Position numbers and translations under genes: made by a program | Shown: positions 1 to 13,932 of the stretch, piece by piece | How the letters are laid out: every line of letters begins with the position of its first letter | How positions within the stretch are numbered: position 1 is the stretch's first letter | Source of the DNA: Strigops habroptila | Lineage: Eukaryota > Chordata > Aves > Psittaciformes > Psittacidae | DNA: 64,000 nt | Direction: 5' to 3' | Assembly: GCF_004027225.2 (NCBI RefSeq) | Contig: NC_046360.1 | Coordinates: 4,762,001-4,826,000 of the forward strand | Notes under the pieces: generated by a model | Told to the model about the DNA's origin: nothing | What the model saw: only the letters and a program-made list of their open reading frames with translations | Database searches by the model: none

Positions 1-1520
1 GTTTCCATCTCACGACTTTGAACAAAATCCTGAGGAGGATCCCCATGTGCTGTGGTTCAGAATAGCTAATCTTGGCTATTTTTTAAACACTCAAGCCTGG
101 TTAGGCACAAGAGAATGATTGTGTGAAGTGTGAATGCACAGGTGCCCTTGTATGCAGCACTCAAGCCAGACAACCACATACTGGAAACTGTTGCCTCTGC
201 AAGTCTCAAGCATCAGTCATGCGCTAGACCCTGCATGGTCGTTTAACGCAAGCATTTCCCAGGAGATTGATCAAAACCCACTTCAATAGAAAGACAAACC
301 AACAACGCTCAGATGCTTACTTGAGCAGGTTTAGCATCCTAAACATAACACATACAATAGGTTTGGATCTGTCCTGTTGTAAATTAGTTGAGCAATCTCA
401 CTTACTCACATCAGCAGAGTTTGGCTGGCTATTGGAAACCAGACTAGGTGGACTCTCAATTTGTTTGGTATGCTCAGGGTCCTACACAATAGCCACAATT
501 TTTCGCTTTAAATGAGCTTTCTCAGAAATTATTAAGCTCAAGTGGATTCATTAAATAAGGCAATGACCAAGTTAATATTATTATTATCTTTTAATCATGC
601 AAACACAGTCCAAATAAAACTGAGATTTACCATAGTATAATCACATTGACTCTCACCTGGTCACTTATTCTGCCATAAGAAGGCAATAAAAACCACTGCC
701 TGTGCTTAGAGTATGTCTTCTAGAGTATGCTCTAGAGTACGTGTGCTTAGAGTACCTTCCGAGGAAAGAGTTAGCCTCAGTTCTTTGGATATTTTTCCTG
801 ACAAACGAGGAGCAGCTGATGACCAAAAGTGCTGTTCTTTTTGCAGAACAACTTTGGGGTTTTTTTCATACTGTAACCACTGACAAAAGAACACCCAAAA
901 TCTGCCAAAATAAAATTTCTTGGGAATTAAGCCACAAAAGATAAAATGAAGTTGTCACTGAAAATTAATTAACAGAAAGCAGAAATTGGTAGGAAGAATA
1001 AATACTTTTTAGACCTAAAAATACCAGAGCAATAGCATGCTGAAAAGCTATTTTTAATCCTATTTTTAACAAGCAAACCTCACTACACTTAATAACAGCA
1101 AATTAGATCTCCAGGGCAAGGCATTGAGAAAAACTGTTTAGAGCATGCACTTCCAGATCTGACAAACTCACCTTAACAGAGTTGCAAGTTGTTATTAAGC
1201 TTTTGCTGCCTGTTTAAAGAAATGGCTCTAAGTATTTTTGCAGTAGGTGCATTCATTATTTGTTATAGTAAGTGAGGTTTCTATGTAACCAAAACTCATT
1301 ACAGCATAGGCAATTTCAGTGTCTGAGTCTCCATGAGAGCCTGTTTTCTTGAATGTAAGTGTGAAACAAGCAAACAGAAAAAGAATTTTCTCATATAAGG
1401 AGAAAAAATGCATTTTGAAATTAATTCAGAGATTGATTAAAGATCTTTCATCTCTCTTTTGTAATAAATAGCTCCTTATGACCAAGGAGATGGCGAGAAT
1501 TAAATCTTTCAAGCTTCTTT

Positions 1521-1562
1521 TAAAAATCCATATCCAATTCTTAAAAATCTATATCCAATTCT
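1521..1562. repeat. 21-bp tandem duplication, two copies
   Basis: Two adjacent 21-base units, 1521-1541 and 1542-1562, share the core ATATCCAATTCT and differ at one base. This is a local slippage-type duplication; no function is implied. Confidence 0.85.
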
Positions 1563-2667
1563 AGATACATTAAACCACTGAAGCCTTGTCCTGGTTTAAC
1601 CAGAAAGAGGAAAAAGCCTCATCTGCTGAGCTATGAGAGCTTTTATCTTTCTCTCTTTGGAATTAGATGAAGCTGGATATACTTTCAAGGTTCTTACCAT
1701 ATACCTTTGCAGTAGCTAATAAAACCCAAAACTATCCAGTGAAATTCACCCCTCTGCAAGGACTATGTATTTATGTCCTGTGATAACTTTCAAAATGGAG
1801 TGAAAAAACATCTCTATGCATTTATACAGATACATGTAAATTCTTCTACCTGTATCCCAAGCTGACAGGACAGAAATCAGCCAAAGCATGTCATTCCAAT
1901 CCAGTGTGACTTGAGAGCCTAAACCCTAGTCCTTGCCATTTTGTTACACACCCTAGTGTTAGTTACAGTACTGGCAGACCTGTAGGGGTAAGTATGGACG
2001 TAAGGAGGCACACACTACCCTTTTACTGCACAGAACCCAGTGTCTCATGGCCTCTTCACTTCTTCAGCACGGCTGAAGAGATGAGAAGAAGCCATGACTT
2101 TGCCCACAGAAACTAGAAAAGGGATAATTTTGGAACTAAAGTTACAGGTAGCAGTGTCAGCTGTGCAGGTTGTATGCTGGAGGTTTACCATTCTGCCTAA
2201 TCTTATACACCCAACCTCTCAGCATTGCTCATCGGCCAGGAACAGCACGTCATTCTACGGCTTGCAGGCCAGAGCTGACACTATCTGTACTTCTTGAGCA
2301 TCAAAGGGGTGCTTTTGCTACCATAATCTCATCTGAATCCACTTGGAAGATGCCACATACTATTTGGGGAAGTGCTGAATTGTGTTGCTCCCAGAAAGAG
2401 CATTTTTTAAAATAAGGCTTCATGTAGTCTGAATATATGGCTACGGAAGTGTGTGTCCAAGTACTGGAACATAAATGGATTTATACTGGCAGTAGTTACA
2501 AACATGCATTCAAGTGACCATCTGTGAGCCAAATGCAAGCTTTAGCTTTCTGGGCTGATAAACAAAATACAGATTTTCATCTGTAAGATGGGTAAGAAAC
2601 CAGTGTATTTTTTTAATTGTGAATAATTCTTCATGCTCAATCCTCCTTCCCCTCCATTCTGTCTGCT

Positions 2668-2715
2668 GGTAGAACTCCACTGAAGTCAGGAGAGCCACTC
2701 TGATCATTATGCTAC
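2668..2715. repeat. Possible ancient amniote interspersed repeat fragment
   Basis: The text ACTCCACTGAAGTCAGGAG resembles the recurring ACTCC-TTGAAGTCAATGGAG segment of old LINE-derived repeats of turtles, crocodiles and birds. The match is short and diverged, so it could be coincidence. Confidence 0.3.
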
Positions 2716-5700
2716 TGCGTGCTTAAAATCAGTGAATACCGCCTCCAAGTTAGAGCAGTATTTGGAAAAATAAATAAGAACAGCAAACTTGGGGTGAGAT
2801 GCCACCATTCCTGCTTGCCAACTCTCTCAACAGCCAGCTGCATAACTGCCTGTGGCAATCAGCCTCTCTAAAGGAACCGATAACCCTTCCGCTCTTGAAG
2901 GGAACACAACGGCCCTGGCACTGTTTTATCACTTGCATGTAAAAATAGACACAGCATGCTTCCCCCACCCCTTTCCATTTTAATGCTTTATCGTGTTCCC
3001 ATTAACACCATCCCCTTTACAATCCTTGGTTCACTAAAATCCATGCCTGTTCTGTTTGTCTTCCAACATGTATATTGCTGCTTTTATGATCTTTAGCCTC
3101 ATAACTTCTCTTTCTCTCCCAAAGAATTAGCTATGAGATGCTCCCATGTTAGGGTTTTTACTTTCCATAACTAGCGCTCATGGAAATTGTATTAATTGCA
3201 CTGATAATTTTGGAATTGATTTTTCCATTTTTTGAAGTTGCATAGAGTGAATTAATAAATCATTTTCCAAAGGTTCTTACAGCAGAAGTCTCAGGTGACC
3301 AGAAAGAAGGAGTACCAGCTAATTAATAGTCCACCCTCTCCTAACTCAACAGCAGGTACTGCAGCCATTTTATTTGTGGAATAACAGACAATATTAAATC
3401 CAAGCAGGGGCCAAACAAGCATTTAGCACCACAGCACCTGGCATTGCCTAAGGAAAGGGCTTTTCCAAAATAGGGATATTAACATAATTTTTGAAGGTTG
3501 CTTTACAATGCAACCAATTCTTTTTGTACCCAGAAGAAAACCCATGCTTTACAGGATTACCTGGTGACAGTATGTACCAAGACTCTGCAGAAAAACTTGT
3601 ACCCTCCAAGGCAGGAACTCGCCTGTGTACAGTTTTGAAGGTAAGGAAGGTGCTACGGTATGGTATTCATATGGTAAGCAAATCCCTATCCTATGTGAGC
3701 GTGAAATGCCATACAGGAAGGCACAACTCTGAATACAGTCCTCTCCTGGCCCAGAAATCATGTGCAGTCCAGTCCCAATTACTGTATGCTTAATATGCAT
3801 AGCAATTTATTTGGGAGTTTGGATATTATATGAATTATTGTCACACTTTCTATCATATCCCTATGTAACTGGTTCCCTGAATAATGGTTTATTGTTTCTA
3901 TGTCTTTGACTGTTTAGTTAAAATTTCTGTTTTGTCTGAAGAAAAGAGAAAACCAACCGGTCAAAAAATCCTCTTTGGGCACATACTTCTGAGCACTCGA
4001 CTGCCATTGCCACAGGTTCTGAAACTGAGGGCTTCAAAGGCAATTTATCAGAAGACGGACAAATGGAATGAAATGGCCTGATATTTGCAATATGTAGTTA
4101 AACACCATTTAAGTCTGATTGACGCCCTCTGAATTCTGGGTATTTTGGGTTGCCGTATTTTAAGAACAGATACCAGGAGCACACTTCCATGAAAAATTAC
4201 TTTCTTCTCAGCTCTTACCCTCATGTTTCACAGCCAGTGATTGAACTGCTCAATACTTCTTGGATTTGAGGGCAGCTTTTACTGTTGTGGCTGTGGACAT
4301 TCTCTCAGAGAGAATTCACTGATCACATGTAAGAGGACAAGTTAGTAGAAAATAGAGTAGAGCAGGACTGGATGAAGGAAGAGACAGAGGTCCACTCATT
4401 GTGAGATTCCTGCTAGCTAGTTAAATTACTGCACAGTCATACAGGACTGCTTCATTCACCAGGATAAAACCTCCACAGAAGGGCTCTGTGGTCTCTCCCC
4501 CACTACTACATTTGCAAACTGCAACAACAGTGTGAAGCACTGGGTCATTTCTGAACTGATTTTTAGCTCTAGCAGCTGTCACTGTGTCAAGCTGTTATGT
4601 GGGAATAAGTTCTGTGTCCTTTCTGCTGGAGATGAAACGTGTTCTTGGAAAAAATAGGAAGATACAGAGAGGAAATTGTATACTTAATAAAAGTTTGGAT
4701 GTGTCATTTTTGCTTACCAAAGAAAATTGCACTGAAAAAAACTGGCTGCTTAATGGATTGTTCAAATGCTCATTAGCATGGAGCAGATTTATTAGAACAG
4801 ATAATTATCCCCATATTGTGCTTTCATCACTGGAATTGTTTATGTTAAACTGTCAAGCAGGCATTTTCAAATGTTATTCCTCGATGCGTTGAAGTTCCTT
4901 TTATGGTTAGGAAAAAAAAAAAAGATTTCATTTTTTTCCCCTTAGCTTCATTTTAACCCCATTTAAAGTCTTTCATGAGACTTTTCAGTTTACAGGAACA
5001 TTGAGTCATTTTCATTTCAGCTGTTATGAAGAACTGAACATACAGGTCCTCCCATGAGAAACACAATGCTCTTCAAGTTTCTCTGATCTGCTTTAATGCA
5101 TTCATTATATTAGCTGGAAGGCACATGTATGCGTGCACATAAGAAAGAAGGTGCAACTTACAAGTGGCAACTTCCCTACTTCCAGAAGCTGATTTGAAGC
5201 TGACAATGTCTCAACATTCACTTTGGCTGTTGCCATCAGTATGTTTTGCAAATCAGTCTATTTGCAGTTAGAAGTGATTAGAGCCCTATGTAAGATAGCA
5301 AATTGCTATGCCTAATCAAAACAAGCCAACCCATGCCTTTAGGCTACTCTTAATGCAGTTATCTGTTGCTAAAGAAAGCAGTTTGACAATACGTGTGTCC
5401 TTTTCATTTCCTCTGGCTGTCAGTCACCTTTATAATTCTACATACTGCTCATCCACAGTAGAAGTCAATTTTGCTAGCCAGTATAAATATGTTTTCTTCA
5501 AGGATGAATGATGACAGAAAATTTTCAACATTTGATGTTTAACTACGTAAGTTCTTAAAAAATGTAATAAAATGCTTCTTTTTTAATTGCATTTGCACTC
5601 TTTCAACTCCCATAGCAAACAGCAGAATTTCTTTAAAGGAATCTCCCAGGAAGATTCGCAAGTATTCCTATAGAGAAACAGGAAAACCCCTACAAAACCC

Positions 5701-7287
5701 CCACGACCTTTTCATATTGCCTTGCGAGGTAAATAATCCTAAATGAAGCCAAAACTTCCTGATTCACCACTTCTCTAACTTCAGCTATGTGCACTCCTAC
5801 ATACTATTATTAACATGGAGAGCAATGGCGAAGCTGTAATTTTGGCCTATAACTCATAGTAAATACTTGCAGCACTTTCGCTCAAGTCAGTCTGAGAATT
5901 AACAGCCAACAGGAAGAAAGATGTTGACCAAACTTTGCCCATCAAGCAAGGAAGAAGAAGGTGGAGCTCCTGTGTGCTCCCTGTCTTTTATCCTCATAAA
6001 ACCCCTATTAAGCATTTTCCAGTATAAATCTTCAATCTTGGGTTTTAACTCCCTCCAGTTTTGGACAACTGTCCTGAGGAATCTTAGCATCTATGTAACT
6101 GTCCAGCATCCAGGCTTTTACATCCACTCTGTTGCTTGCTGTGAAAATAAGTACTTTAACTTAATGATAAGGGGTTTTTATTTTAGAGCAGAAATCAAAT
6201 CCCTTTGAGGAAATACACAAAGCTCCACTTGCATTTTTGTGAAGGAGCAATTGGAGGTTGGCATTTTATCATTTTGTATCCTGAGCAACTAATCTTTACA
6301 GCTCTGAGATGTGACAGTGGCTGCTGGCCCTAGTACAGTTAGTACTGGCACCAGCCATCTGACAGGGATGTAGGCACACACAAAGGCTGTCCTGTTGCGT
6401 GGGGATGTAACTTCAGCTCTGCTTAAAGGTCAGTCACAGGAAGTTGCTATCCTAAAGGGAAATAAATCAGGTGGTTTAACTCTATGGATGAGAGTAACTT
6501 GCTTTATTAACTGTTGTTTTTGAGACTGCACAGGCAACACTTGAAAAATGAAGTGAGGATGCTGTCTGTGTTTTGCATTATAATTCAATTTAGCAATACC
6601 ACACACACACACACAAAGCTTTATTGCTAATGGATGCACCGAGCAGACCTGACTGCTCTATATCAACAACAAAACAAAGAACTACACATCCACAGTAGGC
6701 TATCATTAGCAGTAATGTTATTCCAAAGCGTGGCGTATCTGTCAGGCAAATGCAACTGTGTCTGACATCCACTGTAGTTCTCTTTGCCTGGCTAAGATGA
6801 TACGTTTCAAATTGAGGAACATCTGTTTTGGGTATGTGATGAATCATCTTCAACTATATTTCCTATTTCCTGCTATGCTGTGAGATCAGACAGTGGAAAG
6901 AAGCTACATAACCCTATGATTGTGTTGTTTTCCAGTACTTCTGAAATTTTATATTTTTTCTGACTTATGGCTCATTTAATGATTTACACACACACAAAAA
7001 AATAATGTTCCCAGAGAGAGGATATTTCCATTGCTAGAATAGGAAGACGTTAAAATAAAAACTTATGCAATGGAGATTCCTCCTTTCCTGTTGATAGTAA
7101 CTTGGCTGAAATGGCTCATCTATCAGAAGATAACAGTTCTAGAGAGGTATAATGTGATACTTTTGGCAGTGCCCTCTTCAGCTGACAAGTTACCTCACTG
7201 AATATACTAGAATTATAGCAGGTTACAGGGGTGTGGGACAGTAAGCAAGAAACAAGGTGAAGTATGAGTTTAATGAATTCACAAATA

Positions 7288-7323
7288 AAATGGAAGAATC
7301 AACACCAATGGAAGAATCAACCA
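7288..7323. repeat. 18-bp tandem duplication
   Basis: AATGGAAGAATCAAC occurs twice at an 18-base spacing. It is a simple local duplication without coding content. Confidence 0.7.
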
Positions 7324-10300
7324 CAAGCAGTAGTGAATACTGTGAGAACTTTGGTCATAGAGGAAGTAAGAGCCTCTGATTGAAATGCAAAATTTCACAC
7401 ATCAAAAAAGGGATTAATATTCAGGCAATGGGACCTGGCAGCATATCAGCACAGCACATGTAGAAAACTTTATGTAGTACTAGTGTGAATGTCTTCTGCA
7501 TTTAAACTGAAAATTAAGAGCTATCGAGAAGAATAAGGCTGTTTTAAATGAGCTGTACGGTGAGCAGTAATATGAACACCTCCATGCATGATAAAGCACA
7601 ATTTGCCAGCACTCTGAAGAGGATCACTATGTATTTAGCTTGTACACTTGCTGGTATAAAAATATTTATTTCTCAGTGGATAGTATTTATTGTATTCCAG
7701 CGATGTGCAGTGTGATAGGAACACACCAAAGCTTATGTGCAGCCACAAGCTGCTCAAATGCTTTGCATGTTGACTTTAAAATGGTGGCATATACAATGTC
7801 TGCACAGTCCTAAAACTATAAAAGCATTTAGAATACTTGCTCAGCTAGCAGAAGGCAACCAGTTTTGCAGCTTTTGGAATTCACTTGGCTTTATGGACAT
7901 ATTACATTGTCCTGAATCATATCAGGCAGAAAGGTTTCTTTCAGTAAGCTTCAGATCGAAACACGGATCTCAGCTTCCCTTTGGAATCTGAAGTCAGGAA
8001 TTTCATTTGGGCTCCTAGGCCATTGCTCCAGTTAAGAAGTGTTCTGTCACTGATGAGTACAAAGCAGACTACTGTTGGTAGCATGCTCAGCTTCCAAAAC
8101 TGAATGCAGCGCAGCTGACCATAAACGTTCCTCCAAAAGCAAACTGTCATATCAGCAGGTCATCAAAAGTAGCAAGACCATTTACAATAGCACCATCTGG
8201 TGTCCCTCAGTGATTTTATAGTTATGGTAAGTGTAGCAGATTAAAGAAGTTAGTACGCAGAAATTAACCCAGTATGAAACAGTCATGTCCTGTCATTTCT
8301 GCTACTCTCTCCCAACTCTTCACCATGAACAAATGATGCCACTTGTTTCTTTCCCTGTGATATCACAGTTGTCCACATCTGATGATTTTAGGGTTTGCTT
8401 TGTTTTCAAAAGGAAGCTGATTTATATCTTTTTCCATGCAATTAAACTTGGCCTGCATGAGAAAAATAAGGAAACTGCCTTTTCAAATCAGTCTTCATAC
8501 GTTAAGCAGGTTTCTGATCAGCCTATACCAGGTACATCTGGAATAGTTGCCTGTCACCCACTCTCATGCTTGGCTCTTTCCCAGAGGGTGCACCTGCAGT
8601 CCTTGCACTCTCAGAATATAAAGAAGTGTTTTCCTCAAAGGCTGCACAGATGAAATGCAGCAGATCTTAGTGAACTGGACATAGAACAATGCTAAGAAAA
8701 TAATTCTTCAGTTCCCAGACAGACCAATGGCCTTGGAAAAGTGAGCTCAGTACTTTATTTGTCTCGACTTGCTATTCTGCTTTATTAAGCGTGTAACACA
8801 TCTAATGGGGACCAGCCTTTATAAATATGGACAACAACGTTGTTTCTTTCTAAATGAGTGTGACTGAACTTTTAGGGAACGCTGCTCTTGAAATTAATCT
8901 TGAATGCTCTAATTGGAATAGTAGCAGATACAGAATTCTCTAATGGCTACTTTGAAGAAACAATTACTGTCTTTATTATGATAACCCTCCAGATGAGATA
9001 CTACAGTTGGCAAAAGATTATTAAACAAGTTATTATTCAGCCACTGACTCACTCAGCCAATAGCTTGTACATGTAGTGCTGAAGGCTAACATGCCAACAA
9101 TTACAAGTGTTGTAATAGAGTGGCCAGCTTCTTAATACTTTTTGGACAGTACAATACTGCAATAGATTGGGGTTTTTTTAGTAAATCAATGGTAATTCCA
9201 CGATAATTAGATCTGCCTAAGATTGTGTAAGATGTAAGAATTGTAAACCTTTCATTTCATTCATCTCAGAAATTAGCATAGAAGATCAGAAACTAGAGAA
9301 AATGGGCATTACTTCCTAGAACAAAGAATTGAGTTAGCCCGATTTGTGTCTCTCACAGCTGTATTTGTCAGTCAACCAGAAATGTGACTTTAGGATAAGC
9401 AATGTCAAGTCTATGCTAAAGCCTGGGAAAAAAAAAACAGAAGGAAAAATTGAACCCTGGCTTCCCGGACAGAAGATATTTCAGTGCTCAGGAATATGGT
9501 AACTGAAACTGTGGAAGGAAAGGTGGCAGAAAGAAACATTCAAAAAATTGCTCTAGCAAGCAAGGAGGTAAGACTGTACATAGTGTGTGGCTTCTCTTTC
9601 TAGGAGCAAGTTACAGGGAAATGATACTGCTCGTGGGGAATATATATTTTTATCTAACTTGCTTGTCACTTGATAAATTTAACCATTGAGGACAACAGAT
9701 GCTTGTACACAGTTTCCTCCCAGTTTGTTGTACTGATGGTCACCCTTTCAGTCTCTGTAGATCTGTTATGTTATATTAGGCTGAGACTCTCCTGGGCTAT
9801 TATTTTGCAGCAACCAGTGATAGATTCATAGTTTAATTATGCATCAGTTAGTCAGAAAGCTCAGACTGTCTGCATTTGCTGAACATTCTTGTAAAACACA
9901 AAATGCAGGTGAACACCAGGGCCCTCTATGCACCCTGGGCCAAACAGCTGTACATTGAAATCTTCCCTCCCATAGAAGACAGTGAGACACTTGTCTTCCT
10001 CACAGCATCTCTTGACGTCTAACTTACAACTCCTGGTTGTCTTGCTCCCAATTCATATGGTTTCCCTACAAGATCGTCTCTGAGGCTAGAGGAAGCCAGA
10101 CTAGTACAGTCATTGCAAGGTCTTCAAGTTGTGGGTACCGTGCTGCAATAAGAAGCCTTCTGGGTGAGACATATAACAAAACCTTTATCATCTACGGTCA
10201 AAAAATTCTTCAGAGCACTTTGTTAAGGAAGATGTGGAAACCTCAACTGCTTTGTTGAATTTCCTTACCTTCTCTGTCTAACTCCCACTGCAGGTTCACA

Positions 10301-13300
10301 AAATAAAGGTAATTTTTCTCCCTGTCATTTAGTCTTGCTTGTCCCACCGAAAGCAGTGTTATTTGGGCTAAAATAATTTACATTTCCACAACCCTCAGGT
10401 TGTATGTACTTGTAAAATATCTTGTCAAGAAAGACACTGCAGGAATATAAGGATATTATCATAAGACTACCTATAACCAGTTTGCTCAATTCTTCTCTCT
10501 AGGGATAGCCATTTCAGTAACTGAGTAGTCACTCCAATTTTGAATTGGTTTCATGAGTTATAACTTCACTGGATAGTTAATTTTCCTCTGCTATGGATAA
10601 CACAAAGATACTTTTTAAAAAGAAGTGCACTGAGTTTTCTAATCAGATTTTTATACTCTGGTGACTCTGTAGACCCTTTTCTAACAGAATTGAGGCACGG
10701 GCTATGCAGCTAAAATAGAATAGACTATTAAAAACATTATCTCTACAGAAGCTTATAATAACAATACTAAATAAAATCCACTTAGAAAAAAAGATGCATG
10801 AAGTCAGAGTCACTGCCATTTACAAAAAGCTTCCAGTCAAAAAGAGTGATCTATAGAAGGAAAGTCTTGTATCCAGGAAAACAGATGCTTCTATAATGGC
10901 ATAATTCAGTAGATTCAATGACAGCTTAAAAAAATCATGTAATAATGACTAAATCACTGATGTTTGTTTTATCTGATCTCACATTGGCTGTATAATTATA
11001 TCAGTCATACTTGGGATTCTCTAAATAGGTTACTTAAGAGCAAAGCTTAAAAGCATACAAGGAATAGCACAACAAGTCTAAAAAGTAATTTTCTGCATTT
11101 TGATGTCCTTCAATGCTCATTTGTTTCACTTGAGCCATGTGCTGTGCTGGCAAGTCTCCATCCAAGTGCTAGTTTGTATCAACAGACTGCACTGGATTCT
11201 CAAAAAGCAAACATGGAGAGAGCAGCGGCATATTTTAGCTGGCATTGTCATGGCATTATTGCATTTTGGCACCGTAAGATTGTAGTTTAGTATGTTGTCA
11301 GTGCTAAACTACAAAAGACTTTGTTGATCCCCCGTAAGGTATGATGGTAACACAAAGTATGGGGGGTTTTACCACACAGAGATCTTTAAAATGCCCCTGT
11401 TCTTCTCTGTAGTCTGATCACATAAACAATTCTCCTCAGAGATTTCTTTCTCTTCAAATGATACTATTTGCTTCTTTCTAGTTGAAAGTATTTGTGAAAT
11501 TAACAATGCTTCACTGAAATGGCCCGCTGAATACCTACATCCGTGCTATGTTCACTGATCCTTCCATGGTCATCATTTAGCCTTTGGAAGAAACTCACAA
11601 TTATCTTTTATCTACACTGATGTCTCAGGTACTTTAAAAGATGTGGTGAATGTGAGATAAAAATCCCCATGAAAAATTTTAAGTATCTTGAATAAATTCT
11701 CTGTGTGTGCCTAACAAGACATACCCGTACATCAATGCTGGGCTATCACCATCCCTTACTGTAGAACTGTTTTTCATTCATAGACGATTTCTTAGAAATT
11801 CATAGCACATTTTGGTCCATTATTGTTAGAAAGCCTCATAGTTACTGAATGTTGTTCCTTCTCAAGGCCATGTCCCTACAGTGGTGTCAGGCCCAGGGTA
11901 CTTACTTTCCTAAGCAGAAATTTGGCAGTACGCCCTTTCGTAGCTGGGTAACAGTTCCTGGGTAACCATCAGGATTACTTCAGTAAGTTCAACCGGGGTT
12001 TAGTTACTGAAGAACTTTTGCTAGAGAGGCTAATTAGAAAGATCCAAGCCACGCTTATTTAATAGCAAAATATTATTTGTCCACTAATTCAAAGAAACAA
12101 AGATTGCAGGCTCAGGTGTTGACTCACAAAATAGTGTTTTTTTCTTTTATATGCATGTTCCCAGTCTAAATTTCCTCACTCTATAATTTACATAAATCCA
12201 GATTAGTCTCCCTCTCAGGAGGAACAGCCTACATTGCTTACAGCACATTCTTTCTGTGTGTGAGTCTTCCCAGCCTGTCAGCTCTGTAATTGACACATTC
12301 TGGGAAACCTCTCTTGGCTCACCCAAAGCTCCCTCCCTTTTCTAGTTATTTGAGGTTTTAGGCTTCTTTGATCCCCTACTTAGCCTTGGGAAGAGTACCC
12401 ATTCTAGTCTAGATGGAGCCAGCTCATTAGCTTTTCTCCAAGTGATGACCCAGACATTATTATCTTAACTACTTTGAAGCCATGTATCTGAAGCTATTCT
12501 TATCTTTGTCATTGTTTTACATTTCCTCTTTGGTTCTCTAACAACCCCTTTATAGTCTGCTTTGATTTAACTCTCTCTATGCAGGCAGGAAGCAATATTG
12601 AAACGAATAGGGAAACATTTATAGCAGGAATGAACCAGCTTAACACACAAGATGTATTCCAGATGAGAAAATCATGTTTTCTTTTTTCCAACACCTGTTT
12701 CATCTTCCCTGTGTAATGATGAAATCAGATAGGTAGGTGGGAGTGCTTAATGATTTCCATTAAATTGGACTAGGGCTGAGATTAGACAGATGTGTGCATG
12801 TGAGCTACAAGACCAGAGTAAGACCCTTTGGTTTTCTTTTCTCTGCATACATACATGTGTGGTCAAATTCTGTGGTCCCTCTTAAAATATTGTAAGATTC
12901 TCATAAAGCCATAATCATATATAAATCATTAATGAGTAAATTTCCTCCCCAAATCCCAACAGTTCTGTAAATCAGGATCAGGAATTCTAGTGAGTTTTTT
13001 ATTGGATTCAGTTGTGAAGACTGCATGCAGCCCTTGCTCAGGCAACCTTCTCATACTGAAAACCCAAGCAGGTCAGCAAAACAGCCACAGGGAAGAGAAA
13101 GACTCCGCAAGAACAAGAATAATGTCTGATTTTAATAGATCTGAACGTCACCTGCCTTCCCTCCACTCCAATTAAAATCAACCCTAAAAGTCCATAGAAG
13201 AAAATTTCAGACAATGTTCAGGTATTCTGAAAACACCATTGAAAATCTCTAAGCGACTGCAGCAATTTGCAATGTTCACTTCAGTTGAGAAGAAGGCACT

Positions 13301-13878
13301 AGTGTATCTATAACAAGATCTGATATTTTGTCACTGTTGTTCTTCAAGATAAATTAACTACAAGAAACATCAGTTATTTTCACAGATTTCGTCTGATTAA
13401 AATTAAATATGAGCCAGAGGGTTTATAAATATTTTCAAAGTGTCCATTATTGACTTCAAAAAGTTCAAAAGTCACAGGCAGGCACTGCTCCTTATCTAAT
13501 GAAGTCTGAAATGGGATACTGTGAGTTTTGTAGTGACGTGTTCTTCATGGCAGAAGTTTAAATGAACAATGCTTTATGATGAAGACTAATTTAGACAACA
13601 GGCAGTGCAGTTTATATGGTACATTCCAAAATGTGACAAGTTGGTGTTGGGTACAGTGCTTTATCACAGGTCATTTAAGAAAGAGTAGATGTAGGAAACT
13701 CAAAGAGACTGAAAAGCTATTTTGTTGATATTTGATGAGATAAGAAAGCTAAACTGCCATAAAACAGGGAAGTAAAATAGACACTGACAATACTATTCTT
13801 TCTGGACACTGGTCTTAGGCAAGACAGTTGAACTATCAGAATGACACTTTGTAAACAACTCAGGACACTTATTCATGT

Positions 13879-13932
13879 ATCATAGAATCATATTATATGA
13901 TCTGTGATTCTGTGATTCTATGATTCTATGAA
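13879..13932. repeat. CR1-type octamer relic with an inverted copy
   Basis: The segment TGATTCTGTGATTCTATG is the tandem ATTCTRTG octamer that ends CR1 LINEs. Just upstream, TCATAGAATCA is the inverse of the same octamer, so the relic forms a small inverted repeat. No CR1 body is recognisable on either side. It may be the remains of two abutting tails or a heavily truncated insertion. Confidence 0.6.

Larger units (their letters stand above)
1..13878. other. AT-rich gene-poor stretch, probably intergenic
   Basis: No convincing gene was found on either strand. Open frames here reach at most 122 codons, which is within chance for DNA of about 60 percent A+T, and none shows a recognisable domain. 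Visible structure is limited to short duplications (near 705-757, 1521-1562 and 7288-7323), short CA runs (6599-6615 and 6986-6996), and one piece resembling an ancient repeat near 2668-2715. A stretch at 3534-3640 has exon-like boundaries on the plus strand but no supporting protein match; it is listed among the rejected items. Confidence 0.6.

Noticed and set aside
1588..1640. TGTCCTGGTTTAACCAG considered as a further copy of the ERVL-type LTR start.
   Set aside because: Similarity stops after about 13 bases; the following sequence does not match the LTR.
3534..3640. Plus-strand exon-like segment: acceptor after a T-rich tract (GTACCCAG), 107 bases with one open frame, donor AAG|gtaagg.
   Set aside because: The 35-residue reading matches nothing I know and no neighbouring exon on that strand is in compatible phase. 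Such coincidences are expected a few times in 64 kb.
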